A DNA stretch of 64,000 nt from Tenodera sinensis (taxonomy: Eukaryota > Arthropoda > Insecta > Mantodea > Mantidae), in the NCBI GenBank assembly GCA_030765045.1, contig CM060967.1:163002251-163066250 (forward strand). Direction: 5' to 3'. Positions 1-9,575 of this stretch are shown here, in pieces (the stretch's first letter is position 1; each line of letters begins with the position of its first letter). The notes below the pieces were generated by a model. That model did not search any database. It saw only the letters and a program-made list of their open reading frames with translations, and had not been told where the DNA came from. Made by a program: the position numbers and the translations under genes.

Positions 1-397
1 ATAACTGGTAAACCGTTAGAGATAGACCAAATGATAGTATACAAAAAATGTAGATCTTGCTAAAATACACAATTTATGTCTCAATAAATGTTCTTGTAGG
101 GTGAACCATTTCGGAGATATTCCTTGTTATGTGTGTGAGTTTCGGAAAACTTAGCTTTCGTGAAATGGATCATCGTTGTTCATTTTTTTTATATAAGTGT
201 GGAAAGAGAAGATAATCTCAAAGCTTTAAAAGATTTGACTATCACTAAAAGTATACTGTATTCTAACATTCCCCTTGCACCTACATGGAAATAAGCAATT
301 TGTACAAATGTTTATGTTTACTAACACGAAGAAGATATAGGAATAAGAGTTTGTAAGAATGGTTAGTAGTCATGTTAGTACAACACCAGATTTTTTT
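1..397 (-). repeat. R1 repeat copy, cut by the window edge
   Basis: One copy of the unidentified interspersed repeat R1, in the orientation opposite to the copy at 2221-2868. It shares with 27455-28290 the runs around 'gagatagac', 'acacaatttatgtct', 'gtgaaccattt', 'gcaaatgtttat' and 'acacgaagaagatatagg'. No reading frame of any length runs through it. It is diverged, with many point changes and small indels, and its beginning lies outside the window. Confidence 0.75.
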
Positions 398-507
398 AAG
401 GTATGGGAAAAATCTTAGAAAGACATCCTCCAGGCTAGTTGAATTTCCCTGCAAGCCGTGAGTGATTCTTTCTGGAACCATCCAGCGGTATTACTTCAGG
501 AAGTATC

Positions 508-735
508 TAGTAGCAGCAGTAGTAGTAGTGGTAGTGGTAGTAGTAATATATGTGTGTATTGTAGAGTGCTCAACGGCCCTCGTACTCTACCTGAAGATGT
601 TTTGTGCTGCCCCTATCCCCTACTCGGAGTTCAGGGAACTGAGTGCCGGAAGAATAAGCAAGCTTAAAAGCCTCACGCCTCTTGGTGGGATCGAACCCGG
701 GAACCAGATCTGCCATGCTCTAGAGCACTGCGCCA
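508..735 (-). repeat. tRNA-derived SINE (family D) with AGT-type tail
   Basis: Read on the minus strand, positions 735-690 give a tRNA-like head: an A-box-like 'gtggcgcagtg' stretch followed by a B box 'gggttcgatccc'. The non-tRNA body runs to about 546 and ends in an AGT/ACT-rich simple tract (508-545). This head-body-simple tail layout is that of a Pol III-transcribed SINE. Only one copy was seen in the window, so the 3' boundary is uncertain. Confidence 0.6.
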
Positions 736-1289
736 CGACAGGGAAAACAGCAGTAAAGATAAAAGGAAGTAAGTTATCGCAGTTTCACTGTCACCGTTCC
801 TGCTTCGTAGTATAACTTTGACCTCAAGCAGACCTCACGTGACTTGTACTTCACAGGTCAGGGATTCAAGTCCCACGTTGGATACACGTGTCTCTTGGTC
901 ATCGCTCATGTCGCTAGCTTTTAACACATGGCGCAATCTTACACACTTGCTAAAAATCTTAAAAACAAAACAAATTGGTTGACTCCTGAACTTGACTATA
1001 CATATATGTACGCATATGAGGAAAAGCCGTACTTGTGAAGACAACCTTGAAACGAACATGGACTAAGTGGTCGCTTACTGATAACATTCCAGATATCGGT
1101 CGCCGCGGTATCAGACAGTGGCTTTGTCAGGCACGAACAACTGCTAGTATGTAGTAACCTGTTTCAAATAAAACGAGCATCTAGCAACTTAAGAGGATAT
1201 CCACTAAGATATCAAGATAACGAGTTGTAAATTGTGATTCAGTTTTAGAGGAAATAAAGTGACATTAAAAAGTAACCGGACTTGTCCTT
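736..1289. other. No gene recognised
   Basis: I see no supported gene or RNA here. A B-box-like 'gggattcaagtccc' lies near 860, possibly an old tRNA/SINE scrap, but no A box is in place. Confidence 0.4.
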
Positions 1290-1450
1290 TGTCACTGTAT
1301 ACTTTATTCCTCCCATTCCTGTTATATCTACAAGGAAATATGGAATAAGACAATTTGTGTAAATGTTTATCTCGATTTATATGAAGTAGATACAGAAATA
1401 AGCGTCTATAAAAAGCAGAGAAAGTCATGTGAGTGCAACACTTCGGATAA
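1290..1450 (-). repeat. R1 repeat fragment
   Basis: End of an R1 copy in reverse orientation. It carries the 'ctacaaggaaatatgg', 'gtaaatgtttatctcga' and terminal 'gagaaagtcatgtgagtgca' blocks found at the same relative positions in the other R1 copies. The rest of the element is missing or too diverged to align by eye. Confidence 0.6.
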
Positions 1451-2220
1451 AGACAGTTTCATGTGCATTTCTGTCTCTCAAGCTGCCAGTTTCTGTATCT
1501 GTTAAATTTGCTTATTAAGACGGCAACAACGAAAGTGCCAAACTTCATTCACCTTCAGATATCTTTTAAGGAGTCAAAGCGCAGATTTTATCTCAGTTAT
1601 CCGCTGTTTTGTCGTTAATCTCACTTGGGATCAAGGTTCAGGTATTTCGTATAGGCAATTTCATCACCTGTGTAAATGTTTATGATACTTTGTCTCTTTC
1701 AACGTTCATAAGCTAACCTTGTGCACTTTGTCGTTGCTATGAAGTTAGCTTGCGCCGCCACTTTGCTCTTTGACCATGTCCTGGCGTATTATGTAAAACA
1801 GACAGAAGATGTGTCGATCTCATGCCGGTGTCGTGTTTCTGATGAAATCGACCCAACCAGCCAACAGCTGGTTCTGTTCCCTTGCATCAGAACGAACTTG
1901 CGCCCACGTTTTGTTTGTACACAGCTAATGTTCCAGTTTGATAATGAATTAAATAAAGGTTTTAAGTATTGCCATTTTCTTCTTGTTAGTTTTCACTAAG
2001 CATTTTTGCCTGTTAAATTGCCGTGGTGTTCTTGTTTCGCCGTTCTTCGTTTTCCTGAACTTTTATATTTTAATCTTACACAATCGCCATTTTCTTTCAA
2101 TCTATTCGTTTATCCTTTTCCATTCTGTAGCACTCACTTATGCTAGGTCGGCACAGAAGATATTGCGTTTCAAAAACATTCGATATAATACATAACATAT
2201 TTTAGATACTCTGAATTAAA
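1451..2220. other. No gene recognised
   Basis: A 92-codon open frame at 1721-1999 (+) has no recognisable domain, signal or neighbour and is treated as chance. Nothing else is supported. Confidence 0.35.
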
Positions 2221-2867
2221 TTTTAAAAAAATTCTGATGTGTTGCACTTATTCCTATGTCTTCTTCGTGTTAGTTGAGATAAACATTTGCAGAAATTATC
2301 TTATTGCTTATTTCCTTGTAATTAAAAGCAGAATATGAGAATACAGTAGGCTTTGAGAGACAGTCAAATCTTTTAGTTTTCAAATTCCGTTCTCTTTACA
2401 GGCTTAACATATACAAATGAATAACCGTATTGCATTTAACAGAATTACAAGTCTTCCAAAACTCACGCAAATAACAAGGCATATATTAGAAATGGTTCAC
2501 TCTACAAAAAGTTTATTCAGACATAAATTGTGTATTTTAGCAAGATCTGCATTTTTTCTACAGTAATATTAGGTCTATCTCTTAGGGTTTACCAGTTATG
2601 CAAAAGTCATCTAGAGTAAATACGACTATAGGGGCTATAACCAGAAAAGTCAAAATATACATTTCATTTGTCATAAAAATATCTCAAATATATGACATTT
2701 TAATCAAAATCATTAGAACCATTTTCAAGAAAATAAAAATGTTTCATGTAAAGACTAGTATAAGGTGGAGCAATTTTCTTCAAAATCTTCATTCGCATCC
2801 TTGAAAAACATTAAACTTAAATACCAACTTTGGTTTTAAGCGACTTTTCGTTTCTGAGTTGTGCTGT

Positions 2868-2868
<1 letters not shown>
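2221..2868 (+). repeat. R1 repeat copy running into a CA array
   Basis: A near-complete R1 copy. It begins with the terminal block 'ctgatgtgttgcac', passes through 'gagataaacatttgcag', 'aatggttcac', 'gtctatctctta' and 'catttgtcataaaaatatc', and ends at 'tgagttgtgctgtcca', where it runs directly into the (CA)n tract 2869-2933. The CA tract sits at the same internal place in other R1 copies, so it appears to be part of the repeat and not a later neighbour. No coding potential. Confidence 0.75.

Positions 2869-2933
<65 letters not shown>
2869..2933. repeat. (CA)n microsatellite, about 65 bp
   Basis: Uninterrupted CA dinucleotides following the R1 phrase 'gttgtgctgtcca'. Its position in R1 is the same as that of the CA tract near 5776. 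Confidence 0.95.
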
Positions 2934-2935
<2 letters not shown>

Positions 2936-3077
2936 CCACCTAGGCGGCCTGGGTTCGATCCCAGGGACCCGCATGTGGTATTCGTGATGGACGAAGCGGC
3001 GTCAGGGCGGGTTTTCTCCGGGTGCTCCGGTTTCCCCCGCCATCTCATTCCACCGGTGCTCCATCTTCATGTATCAT

Positions 3078-3080
<3 letters not shown>
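2934..3080 (+). repeat. SINE A, 5' truncated
   Basis: Matches the full-length SINE A at 27134-27368 from 'accacctaggcgg' onward: B box 'gggttcgatccc', then 'gcatgtggtattcgtg', 'gaagcggcgtcaggg' and 'ggtgctccatcttcatgta'. The head (A box) is absent, and the copy stops at 'catcagtgt', where a TG array begins. Confidence 0.85.

Positions 3081-3131
<51 letters not shown>
3081..3131. repeat. (TG)n microsatellite
   Basis: About 25 TG units starting inside the SINE A word 'cagtgt', between the SINE body and an inverted piece of the SINE A tail. Confidence 0.95.
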
Positions 3132-3135
<4 letters not shown>

Positions 3136-3222
3136 TGTTTAACGCCCGCTTTTACTACTACGGCACCGCAGGCGGTGACACTGATGATTGCCGTAGTAGT
3201 AAAAGCGGGCGTTAAACACTAC
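3132..3222. repeat. Perfect 34-bp inverted repeat made of SINE A tails
   Basis: Arms 3132-3165 and 3189-3222 are exact reverse complements over 34 nt, with a 23-nt spacer (3166-3188). Both arms are the last part of SINE A, ending in 'gcgttaaacactac' when read in SINE direction. The left arm plus spacer is the SINE tail reversed; the right arm is in forward direction. As RNA or single-stranded DNA it would fold into a strong hairpin. Confidence 0.95.
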
Positions 3223-3225
3223 AAC

Positions 3226-3267
3226 AACACACACACACAAACATACACACACACACACACACACACA
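3226..3267. repeat. (CA)n microsatellite, imperfect
   Basis: CA units interrupted by 'aacat', directly after the SINE A inverted repeat. Confidence 0.9.
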
Positions 3268-3329
3268 AATAACTAAAACGAAAGGTGGGATAAATACCAA
3301 ACTCTTATTTATGTCCAGAATCATATAAA

Positions 3330-3960
3330 GTTGCTAAAGGAATACTTTCCAGAAAATCTCCCTCTCTAAATTAACCTTTACATAAAATTGTTTTAGTTAT
3401 TGTATATTTGAGATGTTTGTATAAAAAAATAAAATACATATTATGTTTGTACAAATTGTATCCTTTAATGACATCTACACTTTTTTTGTAGTAGGATTTT
3501 GTCTATCTCTTACAGTTTATTGGAAGTCATCCAAAATGGAGACCTCAATGGTTATTCACAGAAAATTCAAGATATAAGTACGTTTTATTTGACATAAAAA
3601 ACTTCAGCATATGGTGTTTTAATAAAAATTGGAGGAATTCTTTTGAAGAAATAAAAATTGTCGATGCTTTTTCATGCGACGAGTAGTTTGAGGTGGGGTG
3701 GGGGGATTTTCTTGGAAATCTTCGTGTCGCATCCTGGAAGATGCTGAACTTAAATGCCAACTGACTTCTCGAGTTTTTGAGTTATACTGTTCACATAAAC
3801 ACGGGCACACACGTACAAATAGAACTTTCTCTAAAAACGCCTTTTTATTGGATTCAGCGGACCAAAAAACATGCATTTCCAGTGAAATCTCAGTATCGGA
3901 TTTTTGGATGGAATACAGTAGTTCCTCTACGTTCTAAAAATGCATAAAAAGTAAAAACGT
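3330..3960 (+). repeat. Second R1 repeat copy, nearly to its 3' end
   Basis: Carries R1 blocks 'gtagtaggattttgtcta', 'gacataaaa', 'cttcgtgtcgcatcc', 'taaatgccaact' and 'gagttatactgttcaca', then the 3' part ('aaacatgcatttccagtgaaatctc' is split here to 'catgcatttccagtg') and 'tggaatacagtag'. In place of a long CA tract there is only a short decayed 'acacgggcacacacg'. It shows what R1 looks like where the CA tract did not expand. Confidence 0.7.
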
Positions 3961-4535
3961 AGTACGTCTCCTTCACCTTGTATGGCAGGTTACATAATCT
4001 TAAGCAGGTTACCTGTTTCTAACTTCATTGGTGAATAAGTAAAAAGGAAGATAAAACTTATCTTATTTATGAAATAACGAACGTCTATGAACTGGAGAGT
4101 CGAATATGATTCTTGCTGTGTTTTGTTCTGTACTTCAAGGTCGCCCAGGCAATGATTGGCTTTCGGCGCCATCTTCTGGAAGCCACTGTTGCACTCAAGG
4201 GTGACTAGCGTCTTTAGGCTGTGCATCACGTCAATTAAGTTCCCTTCGAAGTGCTCTCTGCGTTTGTGTGATTGAATTGGCTCTGATATACCTACCAATT
4301 TACGGCACAAATACGTTCCCTCATTGTCCGGCATTTCATGGCTTACAGACAGAACGAACAGAGGAAACAAACAACTGAACTCATTTCCAAGCTGCCAAAC
4401 ACTCGCAGCAAAACAGCCACCAGATTCAGAACAATCATTAATTCAAGCCCATTTATTCTTTCTGACTCACCCTGTCTTATTGTTTTAGACTTAAGGTGGA
4501 ACTTTGGGTAGTATAACTAAATATACAATCCGGTA
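3961..4535. other. No gene recognised
   Basis: A 126-codon minus-strand open frame (3990-4370) has no recognisable domain. It does not look transposon-like. I cannot support it as a gene, but it is the longest open frame outside the known features in the first 15 kb. Confidence 0.3.
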
Positions 4536-4660
4536 TTTACCTTGGCGACTGGTGAAAACCAGAAAAAGCCCCAGTCAGATTGGCCGGCCTACAGGATTTG
4601 AAGCCAGGACCTCCCGAACGTGAACCTCACACGTTACCATCGAGCCACCTCGCTCGGTAA
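4536..4660 (-). repeat. tRNA-derived SINE fragment (family F-like)
   Basis: On the minus strand 4660-4585 reads as a tRNA-like head ('gaggtggctcgatgg', then 'acgtgtgaggttcacg' and a degenerate B box 'ggcttcaaatcc'), followed by a short body ending in 'gactggggctttttc'. It resembles the head at 36440-36512 in arrangement. Highly diverged. Confidence 0.5.
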
Positions 4661-5330
4661 GGTTTGGTTTTGGTGTGTATATGCTTCTGACAATAATTCA
4701 GTATATTTGAGCAAGAATAAAGACGCAGTTCTCAGTGCTATTCACCTTGAAAACATGGCAAATCTGTACGGATGGTGCCAAGTGGTGAGAACGTTCCGTG
4801 TTGGTTCTTTGAAGGTGTCAATTTGGCGTTACTATAACAATCTAATGACCTGTGTGTATTTGCACAACACAAATGTATATTTTCGAACAGGTAAACAGAA
4901 ACATGTTTGGTGTTAATTAGTCATACCAAAGAGATGTTGCTATTTTTTGACCAAATGTTAACTGCTAAAAAGCAGAATAACTGTGGAAGCTTTAATAATA
5001 GTAAAATCACCTGACTATTATCTAAGTGTTTGAAGTGTGAGAAGAATATAACCGTAGGTCATGGCGATCTTGCTTCCATATCCCCAAAACAACTTTACGA
5101 TCCAGTGGCTAGATTCTTAAGCTTAACTAGCGAGAAGTTAACAAGGATAACAACACCTTCTTCTGTTCTAAAAACTTTGATACGTCATTTCCTTCTGACG
5201 AAAAGAATGATAAGAAATATGCTATGTAATTAAAATGCTCAATAAAGCAGAAGAAGAAAATGTGTTTATTTTGGTATATTTCCTTTAAAAAGTCTATATA
5301 TTGCACTAATGCGACCTTCTCCACTTATTC
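4661..5330. other. No gene recognised
   Basis: Open frames of up to about 98 codons (4620-4916, +) overlap the SINE head and show no domain. Nothing else supported. Confidence 0.35.
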
Positions 5331-5777
5331 TTCTATAATTCGGTTGTAAATGTAAGATTTTAGTAGACTAAAGTGATAGTCAGATTTTTGTCATTATGCG
5401 ATGGTTTGCAAGACCACGAGGAAAATGAATAGCACTTGGAAAAAAATCTCATTTCCCTATTCTTGTACAAACTCTTCTTACAAACGCTTATTCATTTATC
5501 TACTTAATGTTAATGAGATAAACATTTTGAAGAAATTGTTCCTATTGCACATTTCCTTCTGAATGCTGCTCGCTATATGGTGGCTTTGAAATTCAGCTGT
5601 GTTTCATAACCAGGAGCTAAAACCGAATAACCAGTTCCTAGGCAATTAAATATTCAAACCAATAATAAGGAATATCTAGGAAAGAGTCATCTCCATGAAA
5701 AAGAAAAAAAAATATATATATATACGTTAAATATATATGGCATAAATTGTGTGCTTAAACGAGATCTACAGCGCGCG

Positions 5778-5835
<58 letters not shown>

Positions 5836-5985
5836 GATATGCGAGTGTCCAAAGTTGCTTCTTTTGGTTTCAGGGGCCAGGAAACACGTATTTTCGTTGG
5901 GTGGAATGCAATACTTCCTCTACGTACTTGCTGCTGAAGTACGTAGCAAAGAGAGTACAAAAGAACAACTTGTAACACCCACAGA
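5331..5985 (+). repeat. R1 repeat copy with CG/CA array
   Basis: R1 blocks 'aacgcttattcatttatct', 'gagataaacattt', 'aaggaatatc' and 'cataaattgtgtg' lead into 'aacgagatctaca' and then a (CG/CA)n tract (about 5771-5831), with the R1 middle deleted. After the tract come 'gttggtttcagg'-like 3' blocks and 'gggtggaatgcaatac', followed by an imperfect palindrome (about 5913-5960) matching the subterminal hairpin of other copies. Confidence 0.7.
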
Positions 5986-5991
5986 AACCTA

Positions 5992-6880
5992 TACTCTGTT
6001 CATCTAGAGATTAGAGGAGACGTAAACAAAGCCACGTGTGTTTTGACCACAGCGCGCCCTCTTGACGCTTTCGTCGTGTAAATAGTCCCTTGAAGAAATA
6101 ATGTTACTAAGGTCTGAAATGTCATTTAATGTTTGCTAAAGCATGAACTAAGTGTACTAAGTATAGTTAAACTGTAAGAATACGTAGTTAAGTGAATTTG
6201 TAACCAGCCTAATTTACTCTGCGCGCGCATTATTCAGTATGAAAGTAACATGGCGGAACAAGTGAGTCTTGTAAAACATAAGTGCGGCAAACGTTGCGAA
6301 GTGGTGAAAAGACAACAATATTGAACATATTTAACAAGTTCTACGAGAAATATCCTGAACTTGCTATCGAAGACATGATGAAATTAATATCCGAGTTTAC
6401 TGGTGTGTCAGTTGCAAGTATTTACAGTACACCCAAAGAAAAATCGTCAGTTGGTGAAGATACCGGTAAAAACGACCACGTGCTAGATAAATGGTGGATG
6501 TAGTTTGCGACGAATTTGTGAGTGTGAGATCTGCAATCCGTCGAAAAGTTCACCAGTTCTTTGTTAACAATGAACCACTACCTTAAACAAAGTGCTGTTG
6601 GCAGTTAACTCTGATCCCGATCTTCCAGATTTAAAACGAACTGATTTCGAGATTGTGAGCAGGAATGAAAAAGTGTTATTGTGGACAGAGATGACGTAAG
6701 TAGCATGTGCTACATGTTATTTGGATCACGTAAATATATCCTTTAGTAGTGTAAAATGCATGTTATACCTACGCGTAGCGGTAGGTAACCGTGTTGCGTC
6801 ATTGTGAAAGCACGTGGCCGCGGAGTGATACAAACCGGTGCTTTGTTTATATCTCCTCTAATCTCTTGATGAACAGAGTA
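5992..6880 (+). mobile_element. Mariner-superfamily deletion derivative with 45-bp TIRs
   Basis: Inverted termini: left about 5992-6034, right about 6838-6880, identical apart from roughly four positions; outermost sequence TACTCTGTTCATC. A TA dinucleotide lies outside each end (5990-5991 and 6881-6882), the target duplication expected of Tc1/mariner elements. Inside, 6282-6503 encodes an N-terminal fragment ('RSGEKTTILNIFNKFYEK', '...GVSVASIY...') that looks like the helix-turn-helix part of an insect transposase; further pieces up to about 6700 ('IRRKVHQFFVNNE' in another frame) are shifted and broken by stops. The catalytic part is missing, so it cannot move itself. The assignment of the protein piece is from memory of the family, not a search. 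Confidence 0.8.
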
Positions 6881-6882
6881 TA

Positions 6883-8200
6883 TACATACTACTTTCTGCA
6901 ATGGAGACAATTATTGACAGTGTGACTCACAATCAGTGGGTCTAACAAAGCCCAGTGTTTACCAAGGAACATGAGTAAATACAGCGGTTCTTGAACAGTT
7001 CCCACACCCAGGATTTTCACCTTTTTTGAGTTGTACTGTTCTTGTGTTTCTGCCATTGTAAGGAGAAACTGCATTTATTTATACAAAACAAAAGAACAAA
7101 TGAAGAGTAATGATTTCAACCAGTATCCATAACTAACCTAACAAAGAGTTCATTAAAATCACGAAGGAAAACAGTTTTGGTTAATTCGCCACGTTCTTCT
7201 GCATAAAGTTGAAATTACTATCTGCATTAATGGCACATTGGTAACAGAAAGAACTTCGGGTTCAACTGTGTTAGACTTCATATAACAATATCAGGAAAAT
7301 GGGAACAACCGTATATTCCGCAGTCTATGACTAGGGTCCCTAAAGCAGCTCCATTATCGTCCAACAGGAGAGCGACTTCTTGGAAGAGGTGGACAGAAAA
7401 TTGTGCGCTGAGATTGTAGCGGGCTACAAGGACCAATAATGGAGGATAATGATGACTATCATTTTTTTTACAATTCTTCAACAAGCTGTATTCAACTACA
7501 GTGGAAGTTGGTGCTGTGCAATACAACTTTCTGAAAAATTATTTGTTATTACACGTAAACTTAAATTTTCTTGCGCAAGGGAAAAGATTAATTCTTTGGC
7601 ATTCAACTTTCAGGTGAAACAGACTTTACCTATAACAATCCAGACTCCAGAAGGAAAAATTGCACGGTATAATTATAAACATATATTTATATATTGTCTT
7701 GTAATCCATTCTTAAAGCTTCTTTTGTCTAATTGCTCTATTTTAAGACTTGCTTTGAGTGAGAAATTACATTGTTCCTAATAAATACTTCTAGATTAAAC
7801 TACGTGCAGGCTTGAACTCGTACAAGAACTTCTACCTTTCGTTTTCAATAGAACTTTTAGAAAAAAATGAACTATTGATTGTTTAACACCCACAGATTCA
7901 ACTTGCAGGCAAACAAAGAGGCTCATTCTAAGGCGTTTGACAGATGTGTCGCTGTTCTAAGTCCAAGGCGTTATACCGGTGGTGTTCCCTGTCCCTTTAA
8001 CCTTTGGCTTGGACTCTTGTAATGTTTAACATAGTTGAAATGCTCGGCTGCAAATAGTTGTAATGAACGTGCAACTATTTCTAGGAACGAGTAGAACGTA
8101 TTTATGATCATTATTTTATACAGAAACATTGAAGAATTTTAACAATGCCATCCGGGTCAGATAATGCATATTATATAATTAACTTTGACTTCTTTCTTTC
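6883..8200. other. No gene recognised
   Basis: AT-rich. A short R1-like phrase ('tgagttgtactgttc') occurs near 7025. Open frames at 7278-7526 (-) and 7449-7715 (+) lack domains. Confidence 0.35.
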
Positions 8201-8204
8201 CCTG

Positions 8205-8590
8205 ACTACCCTCCCCTTCTGTAGGACTTACAAAGCAGTGCCTAGGGTCAGACGCCTGTCGTGGAGCAGAGGGACTTCTGGACCAGACAGAGTGAAGACC
8301 TGGAAGCGGGTGGTCATTCAAGCACCAAGAATGATAGTGAGGAAGGGTGATCATGGCAGGTGAAACCGCTCCGGGTGAAACCTGGAGAAAACCCGCCCAG
8401 ACGCCGCTTCGTCCACCACGAATACCACATGCGGGTCCCGCCTAGGTGGTAGGCAAGCCATTATACTTCCAGACTGAGGGAAGCATGAGGAATAATCCTG
8501 ACTGGAGAAAAATTCCTACCCCCTGCCGGGAATCGAACCCGGGACCCCTTGTACACCAGGCAGGTACTCTACCAACTGCTCTACGGCACT
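8205..8590 (-). repeat. SINE A-related element plus a second tRNA-like head
   Basis: Read on the minus strand, 8587-8520 is a good tRNA-like sequence: 'gtagagcagttggtagag' with an A box, then B box 'gggttcgattcccgg'. Further on, 8460-8380 matches the SINE A body (complement of 'gcatgtggtattcgtgg' and 'gtctgggcgggttttctcc'), and 8360-8210 matches the alternative tail seen at 39700-39900 ('gtctgagcctaggcactg'-like). It may be one composite SINE with two tRNA-like heads, or two nested insertions. Confidence 0.65.
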
Positions 8591-9340
8591 TTTAGCTCCA
8601 ATGATAAATATAGTACAAATTTAAATAGCCAATACTGGTGACTTTTGCTAAAACACAGTCCTGAGTGTGCTTTAAGCTGAAAATAAGATGCTAAAACAGA
8701 CACATTATGCAATGCTTGCAAATGTTAAGATAAAATTGGTTTGAGAACGATAAGAGAACCGTGAGGTATATTTTATTTCTCTGTAGGTATTAAATAATAG
8801 GTAGTGGATTGTCTGATATGCGGACGTAGAGTTCTCCTTGTTCCAAGTCTGAATGGCTGATTCATCACTTGTGTAACGTCTATAGCAACAGCGTCTCTTG
8901 AGGAGTGGGTAGCAACAAGCAAACCGTTTTGTGAACTGCCGCATATTAACAAGTTTGAAAATAGGCAGTGCACATTGGTGTCACCGAAGTTATTTGCCTC
9001 ACCGCGGCCATCGTGTTTTCATGTACTTTATTTGCTGGAAAACAACCTTGGTCTTTCTTTCTTCGTATGCACAACCATTAGGTTCAATTGGTAAACGAAT
9101 TAATGCGTAGCACAAGATCGAGACAATTTTACAATCTAAGCCGATGTCCCACGGTCCAGAAGTGCATCGCGAGACATCGAGGGTTGTATAGGTACAATTT
9201 CTATCCTATTTTTGTATCCAACATGATTGATTTACATCTAACTTTTTAATCAGACAACATGAAAATACCCAAACAGGATCAGTAATGTAACAATATGGCG
9301 TATTGCGCATGCAACGTGTAGTCAGCTGTTTTTATGTACG
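8591..9340. other. No gene recognised
   Basis: No supported gene; two overlapping minus-strand open frames (8705-8973) are without recognisable features. Confidence 0.35.
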
Positions 9341-9368
9341 TTTCGACTTTTTGTTTTTATGAAATGAT

Positions 9369-9575
9369 TTAAAATCTCCTGTCCTCCATACTAAGATTAA
9401 AACTATTAGAATTGTTTGTTGCCTCTTTCGCGCTGTAATAGATTCTCATATTTGTGTCCTGGTGTGTAATTTTGTCTTCGACACCATGTAAAACGCTGAG
9501 AAATAAATCTTCGTCAATTTGCAAAAAATTGCGATAGTTTTCCGGGTCATCTAACCTCAATTCGTTTTGTAGTAG
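9369..9575 (-). pseudogene. PIF/Harbinger (HARBI1-like) transposase fragment
   Basis: About 66 codons on the minus strand from 'RLDDPENYRNFLQIDEDLF' to the stop. The pattern of a Leu-Asp-Asp-Pro-Glu-x-Tyr-x-x-x-Leu-x-Ile-Asp-Glu-Asp-Leu-Phe stretch and the following 'Asp-Thr-x-Met-Arg' is that of the region before the nuclease domain in HARBI1-type transposases. The catalytic DDE portion is absent: the frame ends at 9369 after 'SNSFNLSMEDRRF'. The frame 9547-9828 upstream (minus) may be part of the same element but I do not recognise it. Treated as a dead remnant. Confidence 0.6.

Noticed and set aside
3990..4370. 126-codon minus-strand open frame
   Set aside because: No recognisable domain, no splice or promoter context, and AT-rich surroundings where such frames arise by chance.
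8520..8587. Possible tRNA gene on the minus strand
   Set aside because: Good boxes but it abuts SINE A-type sequence on the same strand; more likely a SINE head. Acceptor-stem pairing could not be shown convincingly.
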